In this document: positions 9,259 through 17,873 of the stretch, piece by piece
How positions within the stretch are numbered: position 1 is the first letter of the stretch
Layout: every line of letters begins with the position of its first letter
NCBI GenBank assembly: GCA_965220365.1
Contig: OZ244823.1
Coordinates: 186,001-250,000 of the forward strand
Direction of reading: 5' to 3'
DNA: 64,000 nt
Origin: Bin80 sp965220365
Lineage (GTDB): Bacteria > Bacteroidota > Rhodothermia > Rhodothermales > Bin80
The notes under the pieces: model-generated
Told to the model about the DNA's origin: nothing
Database searches by the model: none
What the model saw: the letters and a program-made list of their open reading frames with translations, nothing else
Position numbers and translations under genes: made by a program

Positions 9259-9797
9259 GTAATGGCAGATGTAGGAAAAAGGATCCAAGTGTCAAGTGCT
9301 TTGTAACCAGCGATTGCCTCTATAGTGCTCCAATCAACTTGTGCCCCGAACGGGTCAAGAAAAAGTACACCTCTACACGTCCTCCAATTCCTCTGAAGGT
9401 TACGTAGATACTGATTTGCATCGGCTTTTTCAATACGAATATTTCTGTCGGGTCTATCCTCCCTTAGCCTTTCCAATTTTGAGCATTTATCTTCATCTTT
9501 TTCAATGAAAATTAACTCGTCAAATGACTTGTTCTCAATACTCAGGGCCACATTAGCAGACCCATCAATGAATTTGCTACGATCGTTTTGACCAGAACCC
9601 TGTGTCCACTGTTCTACTCTGCCAGTACCCGCAAAGGCATCAATGTAAAGAAGTCTAAAAGATTGTTCCTTGCGAGGTTTTTCCTTGAGGGCAGTCGTAT
9701 ACGAGTCGAGATACTCTTTTAGGATGTCAAGTTTTTCCTGAGTCCATGCCCCACCGAATTGATTTTCAGTTATGTTCGTCATAGGATAATACTCCAT

Positions 9798-10575
9798 TCA
9801 AGATAAAATGAATTCCAAAATAAGCAATATACATGTATTAAATTCATATATTAATTAAATAAAACAGATTTTATTCATCAAATGTTCCTTTTATCAAACA
9901 AAATCAACCTCATGAGGGTGAGGGCCGGTGAAAAGCTAGGCGTTCTAGAGAATTGACCTGAATCGTTGTGAACAGACCAGTCTACATTTTAAAGCCTAAT
10001 TAAAATCCAAGTCGTAGAATGGTGACTTGCATTGCTGTACCCGAACCTTTGATCATGCTTTAATGATCTCATGTTACCGCAGTCAACAGCACACTAGTGT
10101 AAATGCGAACGATGCAACCTGTTCAGTGGATCATTATCAAGAACTATAGAGATAGATAATTCGGGTAATTTATCTGGGAGAGCCCATGTGAATCCTCTTA
10201 GATCTATCGGTCGCCCAATAACTATATTTGAGTGGGGGAAACGATCACAGTTGCTGTCTCCCGCTCGCTCCTGTGTATCGAGATGATTTTGCCCACTTAG
10301 TAAGATTTAATTTGATTCAATAGATCACATACAGGATGTCTACTCCGCCGAAATAATGGAACACCATCCCTCCGAAACTCGGATGACCCGATCCTCAGAT
10401 CTGTTTGATCACAGAAATGAAACCCATGGGGGAATGCCTGCCGTTTCCCAGAACGACTGCGAAATACGTCAAATACACAAAAAACCTAGAACAATCCCCA
10501 TTTTATACCCGTATCCAACGGAACTCCGGTTGTCACCAACCAGTTCTGCCAATTCGTTTCTTGTTCTACAGAATG
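9798..10575. other. Intergenic region without a supported gene
   Basis: About 780 bp between the tcmP start and the Fic operator. The part next to tcmP (9798-9900) is strongly AT-rich and is the likely tcmP promoter region. The rest holds only short open frames without recognisable motifs or good start signals. One of these (10356-10604) runs through the operator palindrome and looks spurious. No tRNA, repeat array or IS end was found. Confidence 0.5.
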
Positions 10576-10623
10576 GAATAAGATTCCCTCTTATTCTATT
10601 TTAGCCATCAAAATAGAATAAGA
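10576..10623 (+). promoter_or_regulatory. Triple GAATAAGA operator-like repeat upstream of fic
   Basis: Three copies of the octamer GAATAAGA occur at 10576-10583, 10589-10596 (inverted) and 10616-10623. The last two sit within a perfect 13-bp inverted repeat, CTTATTCTATTTT (10590-10602) and its mirror (10610-10622), separated by 7 bp. The block ends 38 bp before the Fic start codon, the place expected for an autoregulatory operator. The Fic protein has a C-terminal winged-helix-like part that could bind it. The binding itself is inference. Confidence 0.65.
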
Positions 10624-10661
10624 ATATCACACTCTATCATTGCTAAGTTGAATCATCCTCA

Positions 10662-11828
10662 ATGAGGCGTACGAAACCTGGACATCATGTTCCTACCAAA
10701 ATAGACGGGGTTAAAGTTCAAGCATTTGTCCCAAGCAAACTCCCGCCTGACCCTGCATTGAAAATTGATGGGTCGCTTCCTCAGCTCCAAGAACAGGCGT
10801 TACTTGCGTTAGGTGGACTGAACACAGTATTAACTCTACTTCCTGACAAAGCTCTATTCCTGTACTCATATGTTCGCAAAGAGGCAGTTCTGTCTTCGCA
10901 GATTGAGGGGACCAAATCATCTCTTTCGGACTTGCTTCTTTTTGAGTCTGACCAAACTCTTGGCGTCCCAATAGACGATGTGACTGAAGTTTCCAACTAT
11001 GTCCGTGCAATGGAATATGGGCTGAGACGCATTCACGAGGGAGAAGTAATCTCCAATACTCTCATTCGAGACATTCATGGTATACTGTTATCAAGCGGAA
11101 GAGGCCACAATATGAACCCTGGACAATTTCGAGATCGCCAAGTCTGGGTTGGTGACTGGGATCCAGCCGAGGCCGAACTCATGCCTCCTCCTCATTTGTA
11201 TGTAGAGGAATGCATGACCGATTTAATGCGGTTTTTGAACTCCGAAAATTTGGATATTACCGTAATTTCAAAAGCTGCATTGGCCCATGTCCAGTTTGAA
11301 ACGATACATCCATTCCTAGATGGAAACGGCAGAGTGGGACGTTTGTTGATCACACTCATTATGTGTCAGGCAGGGGCACTTAACGAGCCTCTTCTCTATC
11401 TCAGTCTCTATTTCAAGCAACACCGAAGGAATTATTATGATCTGCTTACTCATGTACGGGAAACTGGCGATTGGGAAAAATGGCTCTCATTTTTCTTCAA
11501 TGGCGTTGTAAACACAGCCAGGGAGGCAATCATCACAGCTCAAAGGCTTACAACTCTGTTTCAGTCTGATGTGGTCAAGATTCAAACTGAAGCTGGACGT
11601 CGAGCAGGTTCTGTATTACGAGTGCATCAAGCGCTCAAAGATAGGCTGGTCATCAATTTGAGATTCGCTGAGTCGAATACTGGACTCACGTATACAACCG
11701 TCTCCCACGCCATGGATGTTCTGTGCAAATTGGGGGTTGTGAGGGAAGTTACCGGTAGTCAGCGAAACCGGTATTATGCCTACGTAAGGTATCTGGGCAT
11801 TCTTAATGAAGGAACGGAAATCCAGTAA
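10662..11828 (+). CDS. Fic family AMPylator with N-terminal inhibitory motif and C-terminal winged helix
   Basis: 388 aa. The Fic core motif is complete at residues 216-227: HPFLDGNGRVGR, with catalytic H216 and the phosphate-binding DGNGR. Such enzymes usually transfer AMP from ATP to a target protein. Residues 78-83 (SSQIEG) match the (S/T)xxxE(G/N) inhibitory helix of class II Fic proteins, so activity is probably self-restrained by E82. The last ~75 residues (SNTGLTYTTVSHAMDVLCKLGVVREV) resemble a winged helix-turn-helix, fitting DNA binding to the repeat found just upstream. The class usually acts on housekeeping or toxin-like targets; the target here is unknown. It has no separate antitoxin gene. 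It lies 56 bp upstream of ribD on the same strand. Confidence 0.9.
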   Translation: MRRTKPGHHVPTKIDGVKVQAFVPSKLPPDPALKIDGSLPQLQEQALLALGGLNTVLTLLPDKALFLYSYVRKEAVLSSQIEGTKSSLSDLLLFESDQTLGVPIDDVTEVSNYVRAMEYGLRRIHEGEVISNTLIRDIHGILLSSGRGHNMNPGQFRDRQVWVGDWDPAEAELMPPPHLYVEECMTDLMRFLNSENLDITVISKAALAHVQFETIHPFLDGNGRVGRLLITLIMCQAGALNEPLLYLSLYFKQHRRNYYDLLTHVRETGDWEKWLSFFFNGVVNTAREAIITAQRLTTLFQSDVVKIQTEAGRRAGSVLRVHQALKDRLVINLRFAESNTGLTYTTVSHAMDVLCKLGVVREVTGSQRNRYYAYVRYLGILNEGTEIQ

Positions 11829-11884
11829 CTTCAAGGGATCATTCCTCGGCTGCGTTTGAACCCTGATCATGACCTAACCCTCCT

Positions 11885-13006
11885 ATGTCACCAGAATTAG
11901 CTGCGCAATGGATGGAGCGCTGCCTTTCATTGGCTGCAAATGCGGACAGTGCAACGAGCCCCAATCCGCGTGTAGGTTGCGTCATTCTAAGTCCTGAAGG
12001 CACGCTTCTTGGGGAGGGCTGGCACAAACGTGTTGGAGCTCCTCATGCGGAGGCAGAAGCCATGGATCAGGTCCGGTCACGGCATGGATCTGACGCACTC
12101 CACGGAGCAACCCTGGTCGTCAATCTTGAGCCCTGCAACCACCAAGGGCGTACACCTCCTTGCACCCGTAATATTCTAAATGCCGGAATTGGCCATGTCA
12201 TCGTTGGGATGCGGGATCCGAATCCAACCGCAGCGGGAGGCATTGACCAACTGAGGTCTGCAAACGTCTCCGTCATGACCGATGTACTGAAAGCGCAGTG
12301 CTATCGGTTTAACGAAGCCTTTGTCCATTGGCAGACCCGACAGGTCCCGTTTGTCACACTAAAACTTGCTCAAACCCTCGAGGGCTGCATCGCAACTGCA
12401 GCAGGAGAGAGCCAATGGATTACCGGTGAGGCGGCTCGAAAACTCGTTCATGTCTGGCGCAAGGAACATGATGCTATCCTCATAGGCTCAGGTACAGCAC
12501 GCACCGATGATCCGAGCCTGACCGTTCGACATGTATCTGGAACGCAACCGTGGCGAATTGTACTTGACGGACAGGGCAGATTACCCGGTACGCTGAAAAT
12601 ATTCACAGATGAGTGGGTTTCTAAAACTATTGCTGTGGTTGTGCACAAGTCCAGACCTGCCTACGCCGACAGACTCCAGGATGGAGGTGGCCGCCTGATC
12701 ACTGCTCAATCCGAGGGACACCATGTGGCATTCCCGGCACTGATCCGCCTACTCGGACGAGATTTGAACATCCAATCGCTCCTTGTGGAGGCAGGATCCG
12801 GGCTTGCTTCCACATTACTGAAACAGGATCTCGTCGATCAGCTTCGACTCTTTATTGCACCCAAACTCATTGGCAATGGCTTGCGAGGTATTGAAGACTT
12901 AGGAGTTCATAAATTAGATCAGAGTAAAATGTTTAGTGAGCATTCCTGGAAAACTGTTGAGGATGATCAACTCTTTACGGGGTATAAACACCCGGTTCCA
13001 GCTTAA
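11885..13006 (+). CDS. ribD: Bifunctional riboflavin biosynthesis protein RibD (deaminase/reductase)
   Basis: 373 aa. N-terminal cytidine-deaminase-like domain with zinc ligands H54-A-E56 (catalytic Glu), C84 in LEPCNHQG and C93 in PPCT; it deaminates diaminohydroxyphosphoribosylaminopyrimidine. The C-terminal reductase domain (from ~145, VPFVTLKLAQTLEG, then GSGTARTDDPSLTVR and LLVEAGSGL) reduces the ribosyl chain with NADPH. Both halves are intact and of normal length. ribE follows 118 bp downstream on the same strand, so they may be co-transcribed. No FMN riboswitch can be recognised in the 56-bp leader. Confidence 0.94.
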   Translation: MSPELAAQWMERCLSLAANADSATSPNPRVGCVILSPEGTLLGEGWHKRVGAPHAEAEAMDQVRSRHGSDALHGATLVVNLEPCNHQGRTPPCTRNILNAGIGHVIVGMRDPNPTAAGGIDQLRSANVSVMTDVLKAQCYRFNEAFVHWQTRQVPFVTLKLAQTLEGCIATAAGESQWITGEAARKLVHVWRKEHDAILIGSGTARTDDPSLTVRHVSGTQPWRIVLDGQGRLPGTLKIFTDEWVSKTIAVVVHKSRPAYADRLQDGGGRLITAQSEGHHVAFPALIRLLGRDLNIQSLLVEAGSGLASTLLKQDLVDQLRLFIAPKLIGNGLRGIEDLGVHKLDQSKMFSEHSWKTVEDDQLFTGYKHPVPA

Positions 13007-13124
13007 GTCAAAGGCCACACAGGGCAAAACGATGATTTTATTCTATCTCAAAACCTGCTCGGTGCAGTTCTGGATCACTGCGAGGCAAAGCCATTATTTT
13101 AGTACTTGACGGATCTCATCAAAC

Positions 13125-13721
13125 ATGTTTACAGGTCTTGTAGAGCAAGTTGGCCAACTAACGAGCAGTAGCAAAACTCCCTATGGACAGGAACTGGTGA
13201 TCCGTGCTGCCTTGTCTTCCGAGCTATCGATGGGGCAGAGTATTGCAGTGAATGGTGTCTGTTTGAGTCTGACGGATCATTCTCCCGACACCTTCACGGT
13301 CCTTGCCGTGCCCGAAACGATCTCCAAGACCACACTCGCTGAACTATTACCTGACACTCCTGTCAACCTGGAACGAGCCTTGCTCGCAAACTCCCGCCTG
13401 GATGGACACCTGGTGCAAGGCCACATTGATACCGTGTGCACCATTACACGCACATTCACACAAGAGGGTAAACGGGTCCATGAGTTCCTGATTCCTGATG
13501 AATATTCTGGACTCATCGTTCCGCACGGGTCTATTGCTCTGGACGGTATCAGCCTGACCATTGCAAACCTTCACGAATCGCATATCTCTGTCGCCATCAT
13601 CCCGCATACCTATCAGCATACCAATGTAAGCACCTGGAAGCTGGGGACACGTTGCAATGTGGAATTTGACATACTAGCCAAGTACGTAGTACGCCAGATG
13701 GCGGTGCGGGGCAAAACCTGA
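13125..13721 (+). CDS. ribE: Riboflavin synthase alpha subunit
   Basis: 198 aa, two tandem lumazine-binding repeats. The first starts with MFTGLVEQVG and contains VNGVCLSLT. The second begins around residue 98 with GHLVQGHIDTV and contains DGISLTI. The enzyme dismutates two 6,7-dimethyl-8-ribityllumazine molecules into riboflavin. The length is normal. The upstream 118 bp after ribD holds no obvious gene or strong terminator. Confidence 0.94.
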   Translation: MFTGLVEQVGQLTSSSKTPYGQELVIRAALSSELSMGQSIAVNGVCLSLTDHSPDTFTVLAVPETISKTTLAELLPDTPVNLERALLANSRLDGHLVQGHIDTVCTITRTFTQEGKRVHEFLIPDEYSGLIVPHGSIALDGISLTIANLHESHISVAIIPHTYQHTNVSTWKLGTRCNVEFDILAKYVVRQMAVRGKT

Positions 13722-13926
13722 CCTCTATCGGAGCAAAAGAAATTGCGGAATCCGTCAGTTGCTCCCACTGAGGCTTGAATCTCACGGTGGCCGCATCCTG
13801 AATTCCCGCAGTATCCATCGGGAAATTCATCCCGAGCGGCTATGCCAAGACACTGACACGATTCCTTGAACCGTCCACATAAAACCACCAAAACAGCACG
13901 AAGCCGCTCAGGGGCAACCTACGCAA

Positions 13927-14601
13927 CTATTCGTGAGGGGTCACCTTCAGATCGCTGACATGCACATTCAGCGCGTGGTTGATTCGAAGACCCACAATCC
14001 CGGCCGTCATTACCTGATCACGGGAAGTACTGGCGACTTCGGCGCCATTAACGGAAAACGTGACGGTCTCTTCGTGTACATCAACCTGCAGGTGGTTCTC
14101 AACCGAGCTCCCGCTGTCAGGACCAAAGATGTTGACTGCATCACTGGCTGTCCAGTCCTGGATAATGGATGTCTCTGATCCACTCCGACGTTTGAGCAAA
14201 AATTCCCCGGTATTGCGAAGAAGAAAGTAATCGTACATGATCTCATCTCCGTCAAGATTCCGGCCGCCCATAAATACACCATAGGCTTCACGGCGCTCTC
14301 CTGGATCAAATAGATGAATGGTAGTCTCCAGCGTATAGCTTCCCCTCGCCATCAATTCCGGGTGGTAGAAGATCGCAGCAGGACCGGTGGTGATGTGCCA
14401 TCCAGGGGTCATGTTCACGAAGAAAATATCTGCCGACTCTCCATCTGCGCCAATCACTACGTCTGGATTTGGCCGATCAAGGCGCACTTGCCAGGACTCA
14501 GGCACCATTAGATTCTCGCCGTCCGGTGTAGCAGGATCGGGCTGAGCCATCACGGCAAATGGAAGAAAAAGTAGTGTTGCGGTAAAAAGAGCTCGTTTCA
14601 T
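13927..14601 (-). CDS. Exported protein with concanavalin/LamG-like fold (DUF1080-like)
   Basis: 224 aa. A clear Sec signal peptide (MKRALFTATLLFLPFAVMAQ) is followed by a beta-rich domain. Segments such as YTLETTIHLF, YGVFMGGRNLDGDEIMYDYFLLRNTGEFLLKRR, VDVHEETVTFSVNGAEVAS and GIVGLRINHALNVHVSDLKV have the look of DUF1080/LamG-type carbohydrate-binding or glycosidase-like beta-sandwiches. No catalytic residues can be assigned. It stands alone, transcribed away from miaB, with ~200 bp of empty sequence on its 3' side. Probably periplasmic or surface located. Confidence 0.7.
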   Translation of the reverse strand: MKRALFTATLLFLPFAVMAQPDPATPDGENLMVPESWQVRLDRPNPDVVIGADGESADIFFVNMTPGWHITTGPAAIFYHPELMARGSYTLETTIHLFDPGERREAYGVFMGGRNLDGDEIMYDYFLLRNTGEFLLKRRSGSETSIIQDWTASDAVNIFGPDSGSSVENHLQVDVHEETVTFSVNGAEVASTSRDQVMTAGIVGLRINHALNVHVSDLKVTPHE

Positions 14602-14730
14602 TTGAGTAGCATTGATGAGAGTGGTGGGAAATCAATTTACGACTCTGAGCCATGGTGAACAAGAGCTTTGGAGAACAAAAACGGGGATTTATGCGTTTTC
14701 TGCTGTTGGTTTAGTCGTTTTTCTAAAGTC

Positions 14731-16119
14731 GTGCAGAATCATCTCCCCATACTTGAAGATCTGGACACAGCAAAGCTGCCTCAATCGGAATCTGAAGGCA
14801 GTTCGTCTGTCTATCTAGAGACCTACGGATGTCAGATGAATGTGTCCGACTCCGAAATCGTTGCTTCTGTACTGCGCAGCGCCGGATACGGATTGACACA
14901 TGACCCTCTCCAGGCAGACGTTGTCCTTCTGAATACGTGCGCGATCCGGGAGAATGCGGAGCAACGGGTCCGGCGGCGTCTTGAATTTTTTCGCGCTCGC
15001 AAACGCAAGCACAACCCCGATCTGACGATTGGTGTACTTGGCTGTATGGCCGAGCGCCTGCGTAGCAAACTTCTCGAGCAGGAGCGCCTGGTAGATATCG
15101 TAATCGGACCGGATGCGTACCGTGATCTTCCTCGCCTGCTGCGCCAGGTGGAAGAGACTGGCCAGAGTGCGGTCAATGTTCAGTTGTCACGTGAAGAGAC
15201 CTACGCCGATATTGCACCTGTGAGATACGATTCCAATGGAGTCAGTGCATTTGTATCGATCATGCGAGGCTGCGACAATATGTGTGCGTTCTGCGTGGTC
15301 CCCTTCACTCGCGGGCGTGAGCGTAGCCGCAATGCCGCGACCATCGTTCAGGAATGTCAGGAGCTCTTTGATGCCGGGTACCGGGAAGTGACGCTGCTTG
15401 GGCAGAATGTAAATTCGTACCAGGACGGACCGGTAGATTTTGCGACCCTGGTCTATCGGGTCAGCCTGCTTTCCCCCGAACTGCGTATCCGCTATTCGAC
15501 CAGTCATCCAAAAGACTGCTCCAAAGCACTGCTGGAAGTCCATCAGGAGCGCCCGAATGTGTGCAACTTTATCCACCTCCCTGTACAGCATGGCAATTCG
15601 GAAGTACTACGACGCATGCGCCGGGGCTACTCTGCAGATGAGTATCGTGCACTCATCGAACGTGCACGCCGGATCTGCCCAGGAGTATCCCTTTCGACCG
15701 ATATTATCGCAGGGTTCTGCGGCGAAACAGAAGCGGAGCACCAGGATACACTCTCACTGATGGCAGAGATTCAATATGATCATGCCTTTATGTTTATGTA
15801 CTCGGAGCGCCCCGATACCTATGCAGCGCGCAAGTACACGGACGATGTCCCTGAAGAGACCAAAAAACGCCGACTGAGTGAAATCATCTCACTCCAGAAT
15901 TCGATTTCCCGCCAGAAGAACGAAAAGGAAATCGGTCTCACACATACCGTGTTGGTGGAAGGCCCCAGTAAGCGCAACTCAGAACAACTCTGTGGCCGCA
16001 CGGATACAAACAAGATGGTCATCTTTGATCGTGGCATGCTTCAGGCCGGAATGTATGCGAAGGTACGGATCAAAGGATGTACCTCTGCCACCCTCTTTGG
16101 TGACGTTCTAGCTGGTTGA
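14731..16119 (+). CDS. miaB: tRNA-2-methylthio-N6-dimethylallyladenosine synthase MiaB
   Basis: Radical-SAM methylthiotransferase that adds the 2-methylthio group to i6A37 of tRNAs. The N-terminal UPF0004 domain starts at SVYLETYGCQMNVSDSE with its three cluster cysteines (GCQMN, LNTCAIRENAE, GVLGCMAE). The radical-SAM motif C-DNM-C-AF-C lies in MRGCDNMCAFCVVPFTRGRERSR. A C-terminal TRAM domain ends the protein. The start is uncertain: a TTG at 14668 is possible, but the preceding residues look non-native, so I prefer GTG at 14731 (V/M-QNHLPILEDL). It heads a run of same-strand genes continuing with a sigma-54 activator and lptE, an arrangement common in this phylum group. Confidence 0.92.
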   Translation: MQNHLPILEDLDTAKLPQSESEGSSSVYLETYGCQMNVSDSEIVASVLRSAGYGLTHDPLQADVVLLNTCAIRENAEQRVRRRLEFFRARKRKHNPDLTIGVLGCMAERLRSKLLEQERLVDIVIGPDAYRDLPRLLRQVEETGQSAVNVQLSREETYADIAPVRYDSNGVSAFVSIMRGCDNMCAFCVVPFTRGRERSRNAATIVQECQELFDAGYREVTLLGQNVNSYQDGPVDFATLVYRVSLLSPELRIRYSTSHPKDCSKALLEVHQERPNVCNFIHLPVQHGNSEVLRRMRRGYSADEYRALIERARRICPGVSLSTDIIAGFCGETEAEHQDTLSLMAEIQYDHAFMFMYSERPDTYAARKYTDDVPEETKKRRLSEIISLQNSISRQKNEKEIGLTHTVLVEGPSKRNSEQLCGRTDTNKMVIFDRGMLQAGMYAKVRIKGCTSATLFGDVLAG

Positions 16120-16142
16120 GCTGGTCAGCAATTCCTCTCCCC

Positions 16143-17378
16143 ATGGATCGACAAACCGTACAAAAGCGATTTGGAATCATTGGTGAGTCCCCCGGGATCC
16201 ACCATGTCATTGACCGTGTCCGCCAGGTTGCACGTACGGATATCTCCGTTCTGATTGAAGGAGAAAGTGGTGTTGGCAAGGAGTTGATTGCTCAATCGAT
16301 TCATGAATTATCGCTACGCCGACACAAAGCGCTGAAGGTCATCAATACGGGAGCAATTCCCGAGGGATTGATTGAGTCTGAGCTCTTCGGCGCGGAGAAA
16401 GGTGCCTACACAGGTGCCACTGAACGTCGGCGCGGACTTTTCGAGGAAGCGGATGGCGGAACGATTTTTCTGGATGAAATTGGCGAAATGCCGCAGTCTA
16501 CGCAAGTCAGGCTGCTTCGCGTACTTGAGTCCGGTACCTTCAATCGCGTTGGGTCTACTGTCATGCAACGAACCGATACACGTGTCGTGGCAGCGACAAA
16601 TAAGAATCTGGGAAGTGAAGTAGCAGATGGCCGGTTCAGGGAAGATCTCTATTATCGCCTTAGCACGGTGATTATCCATATCCCTCCGCTCCGCGAGCGA
16701 AGGGATGATATCCGGCCTATCTTTGATGCCTTCCTGTATTCATCCAGTCAGAAATATCAATCTCCTCCCCGCACATTGACGGCGGCAGCCTACGACCTTC
16801 TTGAATCTTATCAATGGCCAGGGAATGTGCGGGAGCTGCGGAATGTGGCCGACCAAGTCGTTGTCCTGCACCGTGGAGCCAATGTGGATGCAGATGATAT
16901 TCGTCCCTTTTTGCGCGGCATCACTACAAACAGCACCTCGACATCCCTCATGCGGGTAAAGACAAAAGCACCAACAGACAGTGAATCGTCACCTGAGCTG
17001 AAAGTCGTCTATCGGGCATTGCTGGAAATTCGTCAGGATATTCAGGATCTACGCAAAGATGTGGGGCAGGTATTTCGCGAAAGTCTTGCAAGCAGCAAAC
17101 CGGATCCCCCGTATCCAGAGGAACTGCAGATTGACCGCCCCGCCTTGCCTATGCTTCCCAGACCTGAGAGAGAGCAGAGCCTTGATGGGGTTACGTATGA
17201 AGTTGAAGACAATCAAGAGGAGGACTCACTGCCAACTATTGAAGAGGCGGAACGAGAACTGATCCAGAAAGCTATGGAGAAATTTGACGGAAACCGTAAA
17301 GAGTCTGCGGAAGCGCTTGGGATCAGCCCCCGCACTCTGTACCGTAAGCTCAAAGAACTGAATGAAGACCCGAGCTAA
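16143..17378 (+). CDS. Sigma-54-dependent transcriptional activator (AAA+ and Fis HTH, no receiver)
   Basis: About 411 aa from the ATG at 16143; a TTG at 16116 would add nine residues. The AAA+ domain has Walker A GESGVGKE, the sigma-54 contact loop GAYTGA (a conservative variant of GAFTGA, near residue 90), Walker B GGTIFLDEIGEM, the arginine-finger region FREDLYYRL and WPGNVREL. A Fis-type helix-turn-helix (NRKESAEALGISPRTLYRKLKEL) closes the protein. There is no N-terminal receiver or sensor domain. A low-complexity linker of ~100 residues links AAA+ and HTH. Target promoters are unknown. The 3' end overlaps lptE by 17 bp, so it is translationally coupled to envelope genes. Confidence 0.92.
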   Translation: MDRQTVQKRFGIIGESPGIHHVIDRVRQVARTDISVLIEGESGVGKELIAQSIHELSLRRHKALKVINTGAIPEGLIESELFGAEKGAYTGATERRRGLFEEADGGTIFLDEIGEMPQSTQVRLLRVLESGTFNRVGSTVMQRTDTRVVAATNKNLGSEVADGRFREDLYYRLSTVIIHIPPLRERRDDIRPIFDAFLYSSSQKYQSPPRTLTAAAYDLLESYQWPGNVRELRNVADQVVVLHRGANVDADDIRPFLRGITTNSTSTSLMRVKTKAPTDSESSPELKVVYRALLEIRQDIQDLRKDVGQVFRESLASSKPDPPYPEELQIDRPALPMLPRPEREQSLDGVTYEVEDNQEEDSLPTIEEAERELIQKAMEKFDGNRKESAEALGISPRTLYRKLKELNEDPS

Positions 17379-17868
17379 CCTCGTATTGATCGGGACTGTC
17401 TTTTTTCTGCAGGGTTGTTCCTATTACAGCTTTAGTGGCGTAAGCATTCCCGCTCATCTGAATACAATTGCGATCCCGCTTGCAGAAGATCAAAGTGTAG
17501 GCCCCCTCACACTTCTGGACGAATCTCTGACAGAACTTATGATTGAACGGTTTGTCCAGCAGACGCGACTCACACTGGTTGAAGATGAAACCGAGGCCGA
17601 CCTCTTACTCACCGCCCAGATTACCCGATACACGAACGCTCCAACATCTGTGACTGGACAAGAGCGTGCTCAGTACAACAGAGTAACCATCTCTGTTGCG
17701 GCACAGTATCTCAATCAGGTGGACGATGACGTACTGCAACGTACGTTCAGTGGCTTTGACGATTACGATGCACTGGAAGGCGGATTGGAGGCGGAAGAAT
17801 CTGCTGCATTGGCTGCGCTCGAAAATATTGCCGATGATCTTTTCACGGCGGCAACATCCAACTGGTAG
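17362..17868 (+). CDS. lptE: LptE-like outer-membrane lipoprotein (LPS assembly)
   Basis: 168 aa. Lipoprotein signal with lipobox LQGC (Cys19), followed by YYSFSGVSIPAHLNTIAIPLAEDQS, the LptE-family opening seen in this phylum group. The predicted role is to plug and help assemble the LptD lipopolysaccharide translocon in the outer membrane. The ATG lies inside the end of the sigma-54 activator gene (17-bp overlap) and the stop is 5 bp before the glycosyltransferase start, a tight operon. The sequence is short and diverged, so the assignment rests on signal, length and context. Confidence 0.8.
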   Translation: MKTRANLVLIGTVFFLQGCSYYSFSGVSIPAHLNTIAIPLAEDQSVGPLTLLDESLTELMIERFVQQTRLTLVEDETEADLLLTAQITRYTNAPTSVTGQERAQYNRVTISVAAQYLNQVDDDVLQRTFSGFDDYDALEGGLEAEESAALAALENIADDLFTAATSNW

Positions 17869-17873
17869 CGATT

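Larger units (their letters stand above)
7698..9797 (-). pseudogene. tcmP: tcmP three-Cys-motif partner gene, interrupted by IS630
   Basis: The N-terminal part (9797 down to 9259) encodes ~180 native residues with a methyltransferase-like DAFAGTGR (53-60) and FLDPFG (147-151), the hallmark of TcmP. The C-terminal part (8050 down to 7698) encodes ~117 residues beginning RMLPRSRMPDD. Removing the insertion together with one copy of the TA target joins them in frame as FPTSAIT-RMLPRSR, giving a ~297-aa protein of normal TcmP length. In the present sequence the 5' piece runs six codons into the element and stops at 9237. The start may be the ATG at 9797 or the Met five codons later. The function of TcmP is not known with certainty. 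The AT-rich upstream sequence and patchy family distribution suggest horizontal transfer. Confidence 0.88.

Noticed and set aside
10356..10604. 82-codon open frame before the Fic gene
   Set aside because: No motif or start signal, and it runs into the operator-like inverted repeat; likely chance.
11829..11884. FMN riboswitch before ribD
   Set aside because: The leader is only 56 bp and lacks the conserved RFN-element blocks.
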